A stretch of 64,000 nucleotides of DNA from Mycobacterium sp. MBM (GCA_021648845.1 JAKJHY010000001.1:310001-374000), one strand, 5' to 3'; numbered from the stretch's first letter, positions 8,290-16,602 are shown. Notes: a model not told the origin generated them from the letters alone. Translations and numbers: made by a program.

Positions 8290-9938
8290 CACCGGGTAGC
8301 CGCTCTGCACAGAACCCTCGCGGTGAGTCTTGCGGCGTTCGCGGAGCGGTCGCCTGCCCAGGCGACAAAGCCATCGGGCCTAATCAACGTCAACGGCAGT
8401 GGGTACGTGTCCGATCCGTCCTGCCCGGACAGCTCGACGACCCTCAATGGCACCCCGCGGCTGGCGAACGCCGAGACCCAGCCCCCCACATCGGTTCCAT
8501 CCGACGACACGAGCAGCACGAACGAGCGCCCGAACAAGTCCAGGACCGACCTGCCGTCCGTCAGCTCGATGTGCGGGGCTCGGCTGCCCGAGACGCCCTC
8601 GGGAACGTAGGTGCCGTGATCATCGAGGGATACCGAGCACTCCGCACCGATCGCGACGGGAGATTCCGGGTAGCGGTAGCCCAACTGCGTGCCCAACGAG
8701 GACCATTCCATGGCTCTCGTTCGGACCACCATATCGGCCGCGCGAACACGAGATGCGTAACCTACCTCGCCCTCATCGTCGAGGTCAGCATCTGTCGGAA
8801 GCGCGAGGTCGGCAAGGTAGTTGGCCTGGGCACGTCGCGTGTTGCGTTGCGCTACGGGCTTGCGCTCGAGCTCGTAACTGTCGAGCAACTCCGGGCCCGC
8901 CTCTGCACGCAGGACCATCGCCAGCTTCCAGCAGAGGTTGTGCACGTCGCCGATACCGGTGTTCATTCCATGACCTCCCGACGGCCACATCTGGTGCGCG
9001 GCATCACCGGCTAGCAGAACGCGACCGACCCGGTAAGAGGACGCGACAACAGTTCGTCCCGACCATGTCCTGGAATCGAGGACGGACACCTCGATGTCGG
9101 CGCTGCCGACGCAGTCCCGGATCGTCGTCACGACGTCATCCGAAGTGTGTCGCTCGTCGGGCTGGAGCGGGTAGGTGACCCGCCATAGGTTGTCACCGTT
9201 GAGAGATCCGAAGATCGCCCGGCGAGGCCGGAGGGTGTAGTACTGCACGGCGGGCGGCGAAGTAGTCACCTTCAGAAGCTCTGGAATGTCCGCGAACACG
9301 CCCTGCCACCTGGCCTCTTCCGTCGAACCATTCATCCGGACACCGAGTTGACGACGAACGGTGGAGCCGGCCCCATCGCAGGCGACGATGTAGCGCGCCG
9401 TCACCTGCTTGGTCTGACCGTCCGCCCGCTCCAGCAGCGCGTCGACCCGGTCACCGTCCTCGACCGTTTGCCAACACCGCCACCCATAGCGAATCGTCAC
9501 GTCGGGCAGTGCGTCGGCACGGCTACGCAATGCGAGGTCAAACCAGAACTTGGGCCACCACACGGCGCCCTCCGGGCTTATCCGGGACGTCGCCGACCGT
9601 CGATTCGCGTTCGACGGACGCCGAAAGCGTGCGAGCTCATGAGTGGCCAACCGTGTGACGAAAGAGATGTCACGCGGATAGTCGGCAGGAAAGCCACTGT
9701 TGTCGACCTCGCCCGAAATGCCGTGCTGTCTGAGCCATTCCATCGTCCGGACGTCGATCGATTCCGCCGTCGGGTAGTTGATCGACCCGTCCCTGCCGTC
9801 AACTACGAGGACACGAACCCCGCGACCCCCGAGGTCGATCGCTGTGGCAAGTCCGACGGGTCCGGCGCCGACCACGACGACGTCGTACTCATCCTGGTTG
9901 ATCTCCGCACTGGCTCGACCGACCACGGTCACGGTCAC
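8289..9938 (-). CDS. FAD-dependent phenol-type monooxygenase
   Basis: A 549-residue class A flavoprotein hydroxylase. It has the dinucleotide motif VVVVGAGPVGLATAIDL, the DG motif ACDGAGSTVRRQLG and the second FAD motif LLAGDAAHQMWPSGGHGMN followed by GDVHNLCWKL. The C-terminal part is the thioredoxin-like domain of the phenol hydroxylase/TfdB/MhpA group, ending with LIRPDGFVAWAGD. GTG 9938 is the start because it overlaps the VOC stop (GTGA) and sits just before the FAD motif. It would hydroxylate a phenolic ring, setting up extradiol cleavage and FAH processing by the flanking genes (inference from order). Confidence 0.92.
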   Translation of the reverse strand: MTVTVVGRASAEINQDEYDVVVVGAGPVGLATAIDLGGRGVRVLVVDGRDGSINYPTAESIDVRTMEWLRQHGISGEVDNSGFPADYPRDISFVTRLATHELARFRRPSNANRRSATSRISPEGAVWWPKFWFDLALRSRADALPDVTIRYGWRCWQTVEDGDRVDALLERADGQTKQVTARYIVACDGAGSTVRRQLGVRMNGSTEEARWQGVFADIPELLKVTTSPPAVQYYTLRPRRAIFGSLNGDNLWRVTYPLQPDERHTSDDVVTTIRDCVGSADIEVSVLDSRTWSGRTVVASSYRVGRVLLAGDAAHQMWPSGGHGMNTGIGDVHNLCWKLAMVLRAEAGPELLDSYELERKPVAQRNTRRAQANYLADLALPTDADLDDEGEVGYASRVRAADMVVRTRAMEWSSLGTQLGYRYPESPVAIGAECSVSLDDHGTYVPEGVSGSRAPHIELTDGRSVLDLFGRSFVLLVSSDGTDVGGWVSAFASRGVPLRVVELSGQDGSDTYPLPLTLIRPDGFVAWAGDRSANAARLTARVLCRAATR

Positions 9939-10501
9939 CGACGGACACCGCTGTAGCCCGCGGCCGCACCGCCCGGCGCGAAGTAGTCCTCGGGATCGAT
10001 TTCGTGCCCGTCGGGATTGTCCCGGAACTCCGCGGATTCCATGAAAGCTCGCATCTCCTCTTCCGTCGCGAAATTCATCCCCGACAGCTCCACTTTGTTG
10101 CCGTCGGGATCGCGGTAGTAGAGACTGCTGGCCACACCGTGATTGGCCGCTTCGATCGGTAGCACACCCAATTTCTTGAGGTGCAGGTACTGCGCGTGCA
10201 AGCGCTCGAGGTCGGGGAACCGGACCTGGAGGTGGTGGAGCCCGACCGAGCGCCGTTCGGTGCCTCCCACATCCGCGCATTCGAAGATTGCGATGCGCTG
10301 TGTGTAGGGAAATCCCCCCGGCAGCTGGAAGAACGCGATCCGGGTGGGTCTGTCCGGATCGGTGGTGCGCACGCCACTCGCGGGGGTCATATCCAGCGTC
10401 GGAGGCTGCCGCAGGATCTCAGAATAGAACCAACAAAGCCTTTCGTAGTACGGGGTGCGCAGGACGACCTCGGACAAGCCGATGCGACACGACTCGCTCA
10501 T
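9935..10501 (-). CDS. VOC-superfamily protein (extradiol dioxygenase/glyoxalase-like)
   Basis: A 188-residue single VOC unit pair with an acidic C-terminal tail. Metal-site strands VGLHHLQVRF and YYRDPDGNKVEL provide a histidine and a glutamate. In the first strand (LSEVVLRTP) the position usually held by histidine appears to be Glu11, so the metal centre may be atypical. Position between a DUF2236 oxygenase and a phenol monooxygenase suggests ring cleavage or isomerisation of a pathway intermediate. ATG 10501 is used; GTG 10504, one codon earlier and eight bases from AGGAG, is equally possible. Coupled to the next gene by a GTGA overlap. Confidence 0.82.
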   Translation of the reverse strand: MSESCRIGLSEVVLRTPYYERLCWFYSEILRQPPTLDMTPASGVRTTDPDRPTRIAFFQLPGGFPYTQRIAIFECADVGGTERRSVGLHHLQVRFPDLERLHAQYLHLKKLGVLPIEAANHGVASSLYYRDPDGNKVELSGMNFATEEEMRAFMESAEFRDNPDGHEIDPEDYFAPGGAAAGYSGVRR

Positions 10502-10535
10502 CACCTATTCGACTCCTTGCCTGAATCAACCCGAG

Positions 10536-11780
10536 CTAGCGGGACAGCGTCTCCACCGGGCTGTAGCTACCCTTGCCGGCCCCGAGCGTGCGGTCGAGTT
10601 CCTTGCGTCGCCACTCGCGGTGCCGGTGATCAACCAGTTTCGCGACAGCAGGGATTTTCTGGCAGGCCGTGTCCCGGAGAAAGTTCGGCGCGAATCGCAG
10701 CAGCGGGGCGAAGCGCCACGGCCCGATGGTCGGGAAGTCCGATCTCACGTACGAACCGGGTGTGTAGAAGTAAGCGTGACCCAACTGGAAGCGGTAGTTC
10801 AGCTCGGCCTTGGCCCGGCTCCAGCCACGCGCCCGCGGATCAGGCTTGTAGGAATCCATGAAAGAGTGGCACAGGTTTCGGCTGTCCGCGTTGTCTTCGG
10901 TGCGCTGCGCCAAGGCGGTCAACCGCATCGCGCGGTAGGCATCCTCGATGGTCTCCGGATACCACGGCGTTTCCACACCCATCACATAGCCGATGTAGCG
11001 CCACATGTGCAGCATCGCGACGATGTCGTCATCGGTGGTGCGGTAGCCGATCGTCCGCAGTTGCGCTCCCGAGATGATCGAACCCGCCATCAACGTGGTG
11101 AACATGTTGAACTGGCTGATCGGAACGCCGAGGCGCGGGCGGTCCCACTCCTTGTGATTGATGATCCGTGCTCGAATCATGCAGTGCAGCAGTCGCACGT
11201 GTAGCGAGGTGACATAACCGGGATTGCCCACACGCATTCCGCCTGGCTCGCTGATGTCGGTCCAGTGCTTGCACGTCTCCCAGAAGCGATTGAGCGCCGA
11301 GTTCCCCGTGTAGGCGCCGGTCAGGATCAGCGGCTTGGTGACCGACGGGGTGCGGTAACCGGCGAACGTCGCCATCCCGAAATACGGGTAGAGCTCTTTT
11401 CCATATCGCCGGAACACCGTCGCGCCACGATCGAACAGATCCCAATCGAGCCAATCGGGCTCGGTGCGGATCTGGGTGAACAGTTCGACCAGGGCGGGCG
11501 ACGGATCCTGCACAGCCTCGATGCCTCCGTGCACGGCGGCGTTGAACTGGTCGCGCGCCTGCCGGACCGATCCGCGGGTCCGCGCGTCGGCATACCACGC
11601 GTCGCCGAGCCGGTCCCCCTGGTCCAGCGCACGCCCCATGCTCGAAACCACATCGGGCGCGAGGCTGAGATCGGTCTTCGCAAGCTTCTCCAGCCGCTTC
11701 GTCAAACCAATACCGCTTGGCCGGTTCTCTTCTTCGAAATACACGAAGGCACTGGGAATCTCGTCCGTCTGTTCGGTCAT
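10536..11780 (-). CDS. DUF2236 (MpaB/Lcp-like) oxygenase family protein, copy 2
   Basis: A 414-residue protein aligned through its centre with copy 1 at 4273-5460: PGYVTSLHVRLLHCMIRAR, then LGVPISQFNMFTTLMAG, then YIGYVMGVETPWY. Family knowledge is as for copy 1: oxidative attack on isoprenoid or other unsaturated chains. ATG 11780 is ten bases after the alcohol dehydrogenase stop; GTG 11801, which has a better purine-rich site (AAGGAAG), would add seven residues and overlap that stop. Tryptophan-rich segments such as PDWLDWDLFDRG are typical of the group. It lies in the middle of the minus-strand operon under operator B. Confidence 0.76.
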   Translation of the reverse strand: MTEQTDEIPSAFVYFEEENRPSGIGLTKRLEKLAKTDLSLAPDVVSSMGRALDQGDRLGDAWYADARTRGSVRQARDQFNAAVHGGIEAVQDPSPALVELFTQIRTEPDWLDWDLFDRGATVFRRYGKELYPYFGMATFAGYRTPSVTKPLILTGAYTGNSALNRFWETCKHWTDISEPGGMRVGNPGYVTSLHVRLLHCMIRARIINHKEWDRPRLGVPISQFNMFTTLMAGSIISGAQLRTIGYRTTDDDIVAMLHMWRYIGYVMGVETPWYPETIEDAYRAMRLTALAQRTEDNADSRNLCHSFMDSYKPDPRARGWSRAKAELNYRFQLGHAYFYTPGSYVRSDFPTIGPWRFAPLLRFAPNFLRDTACQKIPAVAKLVDHRHREWRRKELDRTLGAGKGSYSPVETLSR

Positions 11781-11790
11781 TTCGATACGT

Positions 11791-12933
11791 TCAACGTCCA
11801 CTTGGGTCTTCCTTCTTTTCCTGATCGTGTTGATGTTCAAGAACCGCCTTGACGGTCACACCGGCCTCGACGTCGGCGACGGCGACATTGATCGATTCCA
11901 ACGGGTAGCGGGTCGTGATCCGTTCGATCGGAAATCTGCCCTGCCGATGCAGGCTGAGGATTCGCGGGATCAACACCGCAGGTGCCTGGTGGCCGATGAC
12001 CGACCCGATGACGCTGCGGCCCAGCAACAACTCGAAAGCGTCGGTGCGGAACTCGGCGTGCGGAGGCGCAATCCCGAGAATTGCCGCCCTGCCCAACGGA
12101 GTCAGTGCGCCGACTGCGGCCGTCATCGATTCCGGCGATCCGGTGGATTCCAGCGCGAGTCCGACACCCGCGCCGCCGGTGAGTTCGCTCACCGCGTCGA
12201 CAGGTGCAGTGCTGTTGACGTCGATGACGTCGGTGGCGCCCAGTTGCACCGCCAAATTCAGCCTGCCCTGGTGTCGGTCGGCAACAATGATGCGGCCCGC
12301 CCCCGACACAACGGCCGCCATCACCGCGCTCAGACCGACCGCGCCGGCGCCGATGATCAGCAATGTGTCTCCGGGTGCGGCTTTCAGCACGTTCCATACC
12401 GCTCCGGCGCCGGTGCTGACGCCACATCCAAGTGGTGCCAGCACCGATGCCGGAATGTCCTCGGGCACCTTCACCAGACCATTCGGCCGACAGAGGCCGA
12501 CACCGGCGAACGACGACTGCCCGAAGAAGTGATCGTGCACCGGTCGGCCGTCCCGGTCGATGAGGCCCACGCTCCCGTCGCCGCGCTGGGCGCCGAAGTT
12601 CAACGCGAAGTGGTCGGGGCAATAGGCCGGCATCCCTCCCCGGCAATTGGCGCAACACCCGCAGAAGCTGAAACCGGCGATCACTCTGTCGCCCACGGCG
12701 AGTCCCTCGACGCCGGAGCCCACCTGCTCGACCACGCCGACGCCCTCGTGCCCGGCAACCACGGGCAGCGGCGTCGGAAGGCGACCCGCCGCGACCTCAA
12801 GGTCCGTTCGGCACAATCCGGCCGCGAGGAAGCGGACGACCACCTCGTCCGCACGCGGGGGTTCCACATGCACCTGCTCGACATCAAAGCCGTCGGCGCT
12901 CGCGCGGCTCACCGCAGCCGTGGTCGCAATCAT
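11791..12933 (-). CDS. Zinc-dependent alcohol dehydrogenase (aryl/benzyl alcohol type)
   Basis: A 380-residue medium-chain dehydrogenase. Catalytic zinc ligands are Cys41 (AAGLCRTD) and His62-Glu63 (AGHEGVGVVEQVG), with a further cysteine in PLGCGVSTGAGAV. The structural zinc cysteines are at 91, 94, 97 and 105 with normal 3-3-8 spacing. The cofactor motif is LIIGAGAVGLSAVM followed by an acidic ADRHQGR strand end, which suggests NAD. It resembles the class III/aryl-alcohol branch. In this operon it would oxidise an alcohol to the aldehyde used by the ALDH at 5927-7423 (inference). Confidence 0.9.
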   Translation of the reverse strand: MIATTAAVSRASADGFDVEQVHVEPPRADEVVVRFLAAGLCRTDLEVAAGRLPTPLPVVAGHEGVGVVEQVGSGVEGLAVGDRVIAGFSFCGCCANCRGGMPAYCPDHFALNFGAQRGDGSVGLIDRDGRPVHDHFFGQSSFAGVGLCRPNGLVKVPEDIPASVLAPLGCGVSTGAGAVWNVLKAAPGDTLLIIGAGAVGLSAVMAAVVSGAGRIIVADRHQGRLNLAVQLGATDVIDVNSTAPVDAVSELTGGAGVGLALESTGSPESMTAAVGALTPLGRAAILGIAPPHAEFRTDAFELLLGRSVIGSVIGHQAPAVLIPRILSLHRQGRFPIERITTRYPLESINVAVADVEAGVTVKAVLEHQHDQEKKEDPSGR

Positions 12934-12960
12934 CGTGGCGCACCTCTCACTGTCGTCGAA

Positions 12961-13752
12961 TCAGTACGTGCTCAGCGGCCGTAGGCCGGGAAAATGGGAA
13001 CTGACGACCGGGGTCCCGCCGGCCCGCAGGCGGCGCGCCCATTGCTCGCGCTGCCGTGCCGCGGCCGCGGGATCGGCGTCGAAACCGCATCGCCATTCGG
13101 TGTGGGCCAGGCCGAGCGGATGATGGAACAGGTCACCGACGAGAGCCAGATCGTTGTCGCCGTTCGCGTCCTCGACCACGACCACGGTATGGCCGGGAGA
13201 ATGCCCCGGCGCGTGATGCAAGATGAGCCACGGCAGCGGTGCGGCGCGCGCGCCGGACCAAATCACCACGTGCGGCGCGATCGGCTGCAGCGCCTGGCGC
13301 GCTACGTGTTCCGCGTCCAGGCTTGCCCATTCGAGTTCATGCACGTGGTAGACGGCATTCGGGAAGTACGGCACTCCGTCAACCGCGGCCCAGCCGATGT
13401 GGTCGGGATGGAAATGGGTCAGGACCACGTGATCGATCAGGGCGGGTGTCACGCCGAGCGCGCGGAGCGCGCCCGGAAGTTCGGCGAACCGGTCAGGCGA
13501 CGAACCGTCGGGCAGCGGTGCCGGCGCCTGACCGCCCCCGGTGTCGATGAGTACTCGACGGCCCGCGGAGTCGACACACAGGAACCCTCCATAGGGCACG
13601 CCGAGACGGCCGTCGGCCGTGAGATCGGCGGACATGGTCCGCCACACGTCCGCGGACACGTCGGGGTAGAGCACCGACAACGGCATCGGCATGATCCCGT
13701 CGAGGACCGGGTGCACGTCTGTGCCTCCCACGCGGTACGGCGGCTGCCACAT
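12961..13752 (-). CDS. Metallo-beta-lactamase-fold hydrolase, lactonase-like, copy 1
   Basis: A 263-residue MBL-fold protein with the dinuclear zinc motif HFHPDHIGW, HAPGHSPGHT and LVGDLFHHP. The layout, with LIDTGGGQ before the HxHxDH motif and a long N-terminal part containing PYGGFLCVDSAG, resembles AttM/AiiA-type lactonases and related esterases. ATG 13752 is preferred because frames upstream run into the operator-promoter at 13766-13787. First gene of the minus-strand operon, 27 bases ahead of the alcohol dehydrogenase. A lactone-opening role fits the pathway but is not proven by sequence. Confidence 0.85.
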   Translation of the reverse strand: MWQPPYRVGGTDVHPVLDGIMPMPLSVLYPDVSADVWRTMSADLTADGRLGVPYGGFLCVDSAGRRVLIDTGGGQAPAPLPDGSSPDRFAELPGALRALGVTPALIDHVVLTHFHPDHIGWAAVDGVPYFPNAVYHVHELEWASLDAEHVARQALQPIAPHVVIWSGARAAPLPWLILHHAPGHSPGHTVVVVEDANGDNDLALVGDLFHHPLGLAHTEWRCGFDADPAAAARQREQWARRLRAGGTPVVSSHFPGLRPLSTY

Positions 13753-13765
13753 AGCGACAGTTTTA

Positions 13766-13787
13766 CTTGCGCGCAAGCAAATGTCAA
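13766..13787 (-). promoter_or_regulatory. Operator B inside the promoter of the minus-strand operon
   Basis: On the minus strand a consensus -35 TTGACA (13787-13782) is followed by TTTGCTTGCGCGCAAG (13781-13766) and then TAAAAC. The operator core, with its perfect CTTGCGCGCAAG palindrome, exactly fills the -35/-10 spacer. This is a textbook repressor position for the TetR at 13979 and would control the six genes from 13752 to 7456. Confidence 0.75.
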
Positions 13788-13978
13788 GACGTCGTCGAGC
13801 CGAGATCACGCCAGACCGTCCCCTGCAATCCGAGATCACGGCCGCCCCCTGGCGCGGCCGTGACGCGCAGCGCGTCCACGCTGAATCAAGCGCGTCACCG
13901 ACACTCCGGCATGTCCACTCGACGTTGCGCGCCGGGGTGCGCATTAGCCTGATATCCGACAGTTGGCGGAAGGACACC

Positions 13979-14680
13979 GTGGTGGTACATCAAACGCGAC
14001 CCGAGCAGACGCCCGGCGGGCCACGCCCGGTAGAGCACAAGGACGCCGCACGTCGCCAGGAGATCCTGCGTGCGGCCACCAAGCTGTTCGCCGAGCAGGG
14101 CTACCGCGAGACGAATCTCAATCAGATCGCCGTAGAGTTAGGCTTTCGCCGCCAAGCCGTCTATCACTATTTCTCCGCTAAAGATGAGATCCTGTACGAG
14201 CTCATCGCGCAGGCGGGCGAGGCGATGATCTCGACATCGCAACCCATCTTCGACGCCGACATGGCGCCCGACGCGGCCTTGACCGAGATCGTGCGCAACC
14301 ATGTACGTGTCGTACTGGCCCAGCCCGATACCTTCCGCGTCCAGTTCGCAGAGTTGAACAAACTCAGTGGCGCCCGCGCAGAAACCCTACGCAAGGGCAT
14401 GTACGGATACGTGCACCGCGTCGCCGACGTGATCGACGCCGGTCAAAAAGCCGGCATGTTCGTCGCGGCGCACCCGATGACGCAGGCCCTACTACTCGTG
14501 GGGATGTGCAACGGGACCACCCAGTGGTTCGAGGGCGCCCGTTCGACCGGGTCCATCGACGAGGTGGCCGACCAGGCCGCCCGCATCGCCCTCTCGGGCC
14601 TCACGGGCGGAGCGGCGATCAAACGCTCGAAGTCCGCGAAATCGCCCTCCGGGTCGCGCACCGGCCGCCCGCGTGCGTAA
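13979..14680 (+). CDS. TetR-family regulator, probable master regulator of the island
   Basis: A 233-residue TetR protein. The N-terminal helix-turn-helix spans about residues 22-68: RQEILRAATKLFAEQGYRE, LNQIAVELGFRRQAVYHYF and SAKDEIL. The remainder is an all-helical ligand domain ending in a basic tail rich in serine and arginine. GTG 13979 has GGAAGGA just upstream; the adjacent GTG 13982 is equally possible. It is divergent from the MBL gene. The five YTTGCTTGCNNGCAAG-type sites at 4201, 13766, 14712, 15211 and 15727 surround it, so it is the obvious candidate to bind them (inference). Confidence 0.92.
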   Translation: MVVHQTRPEQTPGGPRPVEHKDAARRQEILRAATKLFAEQGYRETNLNQIAVELGFRRQAVYHYFSAKDEILYELIAQAGEAMISTSQPIFDADMAPDAALTEIVRNHVRVVLAQPDTFRVQFAELNKLSGARAETLRKGMYGYVHRVADVIDAGQKAGMFVAAHPMTQALLLVGMCNGTTQWFEGARSTGSIDEVADQAARIALSGLTGGAAIKRSKSAKSPSGSRTGRPRA

Positions 14681-14711
14681 GACAGTTCTGCATTCGCGGC
14701 GGTCAGCACTC

Positions 14712-14742
14712 CTTGCTTGCTCGCAAGCTAGTAATGTAAGGT
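14712..14742 (+). promoter_or_regulatory. Operator C with overlapping promoter of the HIT-like gene
   Basis: CTTGCTTGCTCGCAAG at 14712-14727 matches the regulon consensus exactly. TTGCTT (14713-14718) and TAAGGT (14737-14742) form a -35/-10 pair with an 18-bp spacer. The predicted transcription start then coincides with the GTG at 14750, so the mRNA would be leaderless. The operator covers the -35. Confidence 0.65.
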
Positions 14743-14749
14743 ACGTCAG

Positions 14750-15190
14750 GTGCGTGACTGCCGTCTGTGCGGACGACTCGCGTCGCCGACACCGCCACCC
14801 GGCGGATGGATATACGGCGACGAATCCTGGGCAGTTTCGGCCCACCCGGGCATTGCCGCCCCGGGGTGGCTCGCCGTGCAGACACGCCGGCACGTAACCA
14901 CGTTGGCCGAACTGAACGATGATGAGGCCACCTCGCTTGGCGCCCTCCTGCGTGATGTGTCGGCATGCCTGCAGGCAGTGACGGGCGCGGACCGCACCTA
15001 CACCTACGCTCTCGGCGAAGGCGTACGCCATGTCCACGTGCTGGTCGGAGTGCCGCTTTCGCAGTCGAATCCGGAGGATCGAGGCGCCCCACTGCTCTCC
15101 CGCATCCTGGGTCGGGACCCGACCCTGGAGCAACCACAGCGCCGCGATCAGGTCTGCGCAGCCATGACCCGGACCATCCAGCGCCACTAG
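14750..15190 (+). CDS. HIT-like protein with incomplete histidine triad
   Basis: A 146-residue protein with an N-terminal zinc-knuckle pair CRLCG and the HIT-fold pattern: GWLAVQTRRHVTTLAEL, a helix with EATSLGALLRDV, then the triad region GVRHVHVLVGVP. HIT hydrolases normally have HxHxH; here it is His94-x-His96-x-Leu98, so the third histidine is missing while the usual nucleophile position (His96) remains. It may be a degenerate nucleotide hydrolase or a binding protein. GTG 14750 is chosen because the predicted transcript begins there. It lies directly behind operator C. Confidence 0.62.
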   Translation: MRDCRLCGRLASPTPPPGGWIYGDESWAVSAHPGIAAPGWLAVQTRRHVTTLAELNDDEATSLGALLRDVSACLQAVTGADRTYTYALGEGVRHVHVLVGVPLSQSNPEDRGAPLLSRILGRDPTLEQPQRRDQVCAAMTRTIQRH

Positions 15191-15210
15191 TCCGGCGGAT
15201 TGACTTATTG

Positions 15211-15226
15211 CTTGCTTGCCAGCAAG
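15211..15226 (+). promoter_or_regulatory. Operator D upstream of the DoxX gene
   Basis: CTTGCTTGCCAGCAAG is an exact match to the regulon consensus, preceded by a further TTG. A possible promoter is TTGCTT (15208-15213), 17 bp and TATCGG (15231-15236), which the operator would block. Confidence 0.65.
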
Positions 15227-15303
15227 CTGGTATCGGCCCACCTAGGATTGCGATTCATGTTGCACCGCAATGACTCCGGCCACCGACGAAATGGAGCACA
15301 GAA

Positions 15304-15651
15304 ATGTTCGCCGCCCTCTCAGTTCTATGCTGCGTGCTCGCACTGGCCCTCTCCGTGACCGGCATTGCGAAACTCACCGGACACGCCAGCACCGTCGACA
15401 GTCTGACAGCAGTGGGCTTCCCCACGAAGTTCGCACCGGCTCTCGCCTCGGCAGAGATCGCCGGGGCAGCCGGCCTGCTCCTCGGACTGCGATGGTGGCC
15501 CATCGGGGTCGCCGCAGCCGGCGGAGTGGCCCTGTACTTCCTCGGCGCCGTGGGGGCGCACATTCGCGCACGCAAGGGAAACGTGGCGCCTGCGGTCGCC
15601 CTCCTCGCTTTGGCGGTGAGCACCCTGGCGCTACGGCTTGCCACTCGTTGA
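15304..15651 (+). CDS. DoxX-family small membrane protein
   Basis: A 115-residue protein with four hydrophobic helices at about residues 3-20, 42-60, 66-86 and 95-112. It contains the DoxX-like pattern TGIAKLTGH in the first loop and AEIAGAAGLLLGLRWWPIGVAAA in the middle pair. DoxX proteins are membrane subunits of unknown or quinone-related redox function, common in catabolic regulons. It has a GGAG ribosome site. It lies alone between operator D and a stem-loop at 15663, so it is probably a single-gene transcript or reads through to the SDR. Confidence 0.8.
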   Translation: MFAALSVLCCVLALALSVTGIAKLTGHASTVDSLTAVGFPTKFAPALASAEIAGAAGLLLGLRWWPIGVAAAGGVALYFLGAVGAHIRARKGNVAPAVALLALAVSTLALRLATR

Positions 15652-15662
15652 CATCCACATAT

Positions 15663-15689
15663 GCCGCACAGTGACTTTCAGTGTGCGGC
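15663..15689 (+). terminator. Stem-loop after the DoxX gene
   Basis: GCCGCACA (15663-15670) and TGTGCGGC (15682-15689) pair perfectly over eight bases around an 11-base loop, 12 bases after the DoxX stop. There is no T-run. It separates DoxX from operator E. Confidence 0.5.
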
Positions 15690-15722
15690 AAGCAGGGGCG
15701 TCGTCGACCGGCCGCCCTGCAC

Positions 15723-15756
15723 CTTGCTTGCAGGCCTGCAAGGCATGCTCTAGGGT
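15723..15756 (+). promoter_or_regulatory. Operator E and promoter of the SDR/MBL/amidohydrolase group
   Basis: CTTGC precedes a perfect 16-bp palindrome CTTGCAGGCCTGCAAG (15727-15742), a variant of the regulon site with a longer centre. TTGCAG (15728-15733) and TAGGGT (15751-15756) form a -35/-10 pair with a 17-bp spacer, so the palindrome covers the -35. Confidence 0.62.
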
Positions 15757-15846
15757 TGACGCAAGCGAGGACACCGCATCGAGCACGTCGGTTTCGCGAA
15801 GCCGCGTTCAGTCCGCCTCGCGTCTGCGAATCGAAGGAGCACGGGC

Positions 15847-16602
15847 ATGACCGATCTGACCGGCAAGGTGGCGTTGATCACGGGATCGGCGCGCGGGATC
15901 GGTCGTGCCATCGCACTACGGTATGCATCGCGCGGTGCGTCCGTCGTCATAAACTACTCAGGCGACGACGCGAATGCGGCACAGACGGTGGAGGACGCCG
16001 AGAGCCTCGGCGGCAAGGCAATTGCCATCAAGGCCGACGTGTCCAGGACCGCCGAGCTGGACCGGCTATTCGAAGGCGCACGTGCCGCCTTCGGCGCCCT
16101 CCACATCGTCGTCGCCAATGCCGGCGTGGAAATCGTGGATCAACCGGTCCTCGAAGCGACCGAGGAGCAGTTCGATCGTCTTTTCGCGATCAACACCAAG
16201 GGCGCGTTCTTCACGCTGCAAAAGGCTGCGCACCACGTCGCCGATGGCGGACGAATCATCTACATCGGTTCGAGCACCACGTGCAGTCCGTTCGCCGGGG
16301 TGGGCCTGTACGGATCCAGCAAGATGGCGCCGCGATATCTGGTAGGAGTTCTTGCCCTGGAACTCGGCAAGCGCGGCATCACGGTGAACACCATCCTGCC
16401 GACGGTCATCGAGGGGGCCGGGGTGTTCACGAACATCGCGAAAGACGACCGCTATCACAAGATGAACGCCGCGATACGACCACTTGGCGGAAGAATGGGA
16501 CGTCCGGAAGACGTTGCCGATGCCGCGGAGTACTTCGCAAGCGAGCTGGCGGGTTGGGTTAGCGGCCAGCATCTGCTGGTCAGCGGCGGCGCGCAGATGT
16601 AG
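15847..16602 (+). CDS. Short-chain dehydrogenase/reductase (SDR)
   Basis: A complete 251-residue classical SDR: cofactor motif TGSARGIGRAIAL, VANAGVE in place of NNAG, catalytic serine region IYIGSSTT, YGSSK (Tyr and Lys) and the C-terminal WVSGQHLLVSGG. The loop VVINYSGD after the second strand suggests either NAD or NADP. Ribosome site AAGGAG lies eight bases before ATG 15847. First gene behind operator E, followed by the second MBL protein and the second amidohydrolase on the same strand. It would interconvert a hydroxyl and keto group of a pathway intermediate. Confidence 0.92.
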   Translation: MTDLTGKVALITGSARGIGRAIALRYASRGASVVINYSGDDANAAQTVEDAESLGGKAIAIKADVSRTAELDRLFEGARAAFGALHIVVANAGVEIVDQPVLEATEEQFDRLFAINTKGAFFTLQKAAHHVADGGRIIYIGSSTTCSPFAGVGLYGSSKMAPRYLVGVLALELGKRGITVNTILPTVIEGAGVFTNIAKDDRYHKMNAAIRPLGGRMGRPEDVADAAEYFASELAGWVSGQHLLVSGGAQM

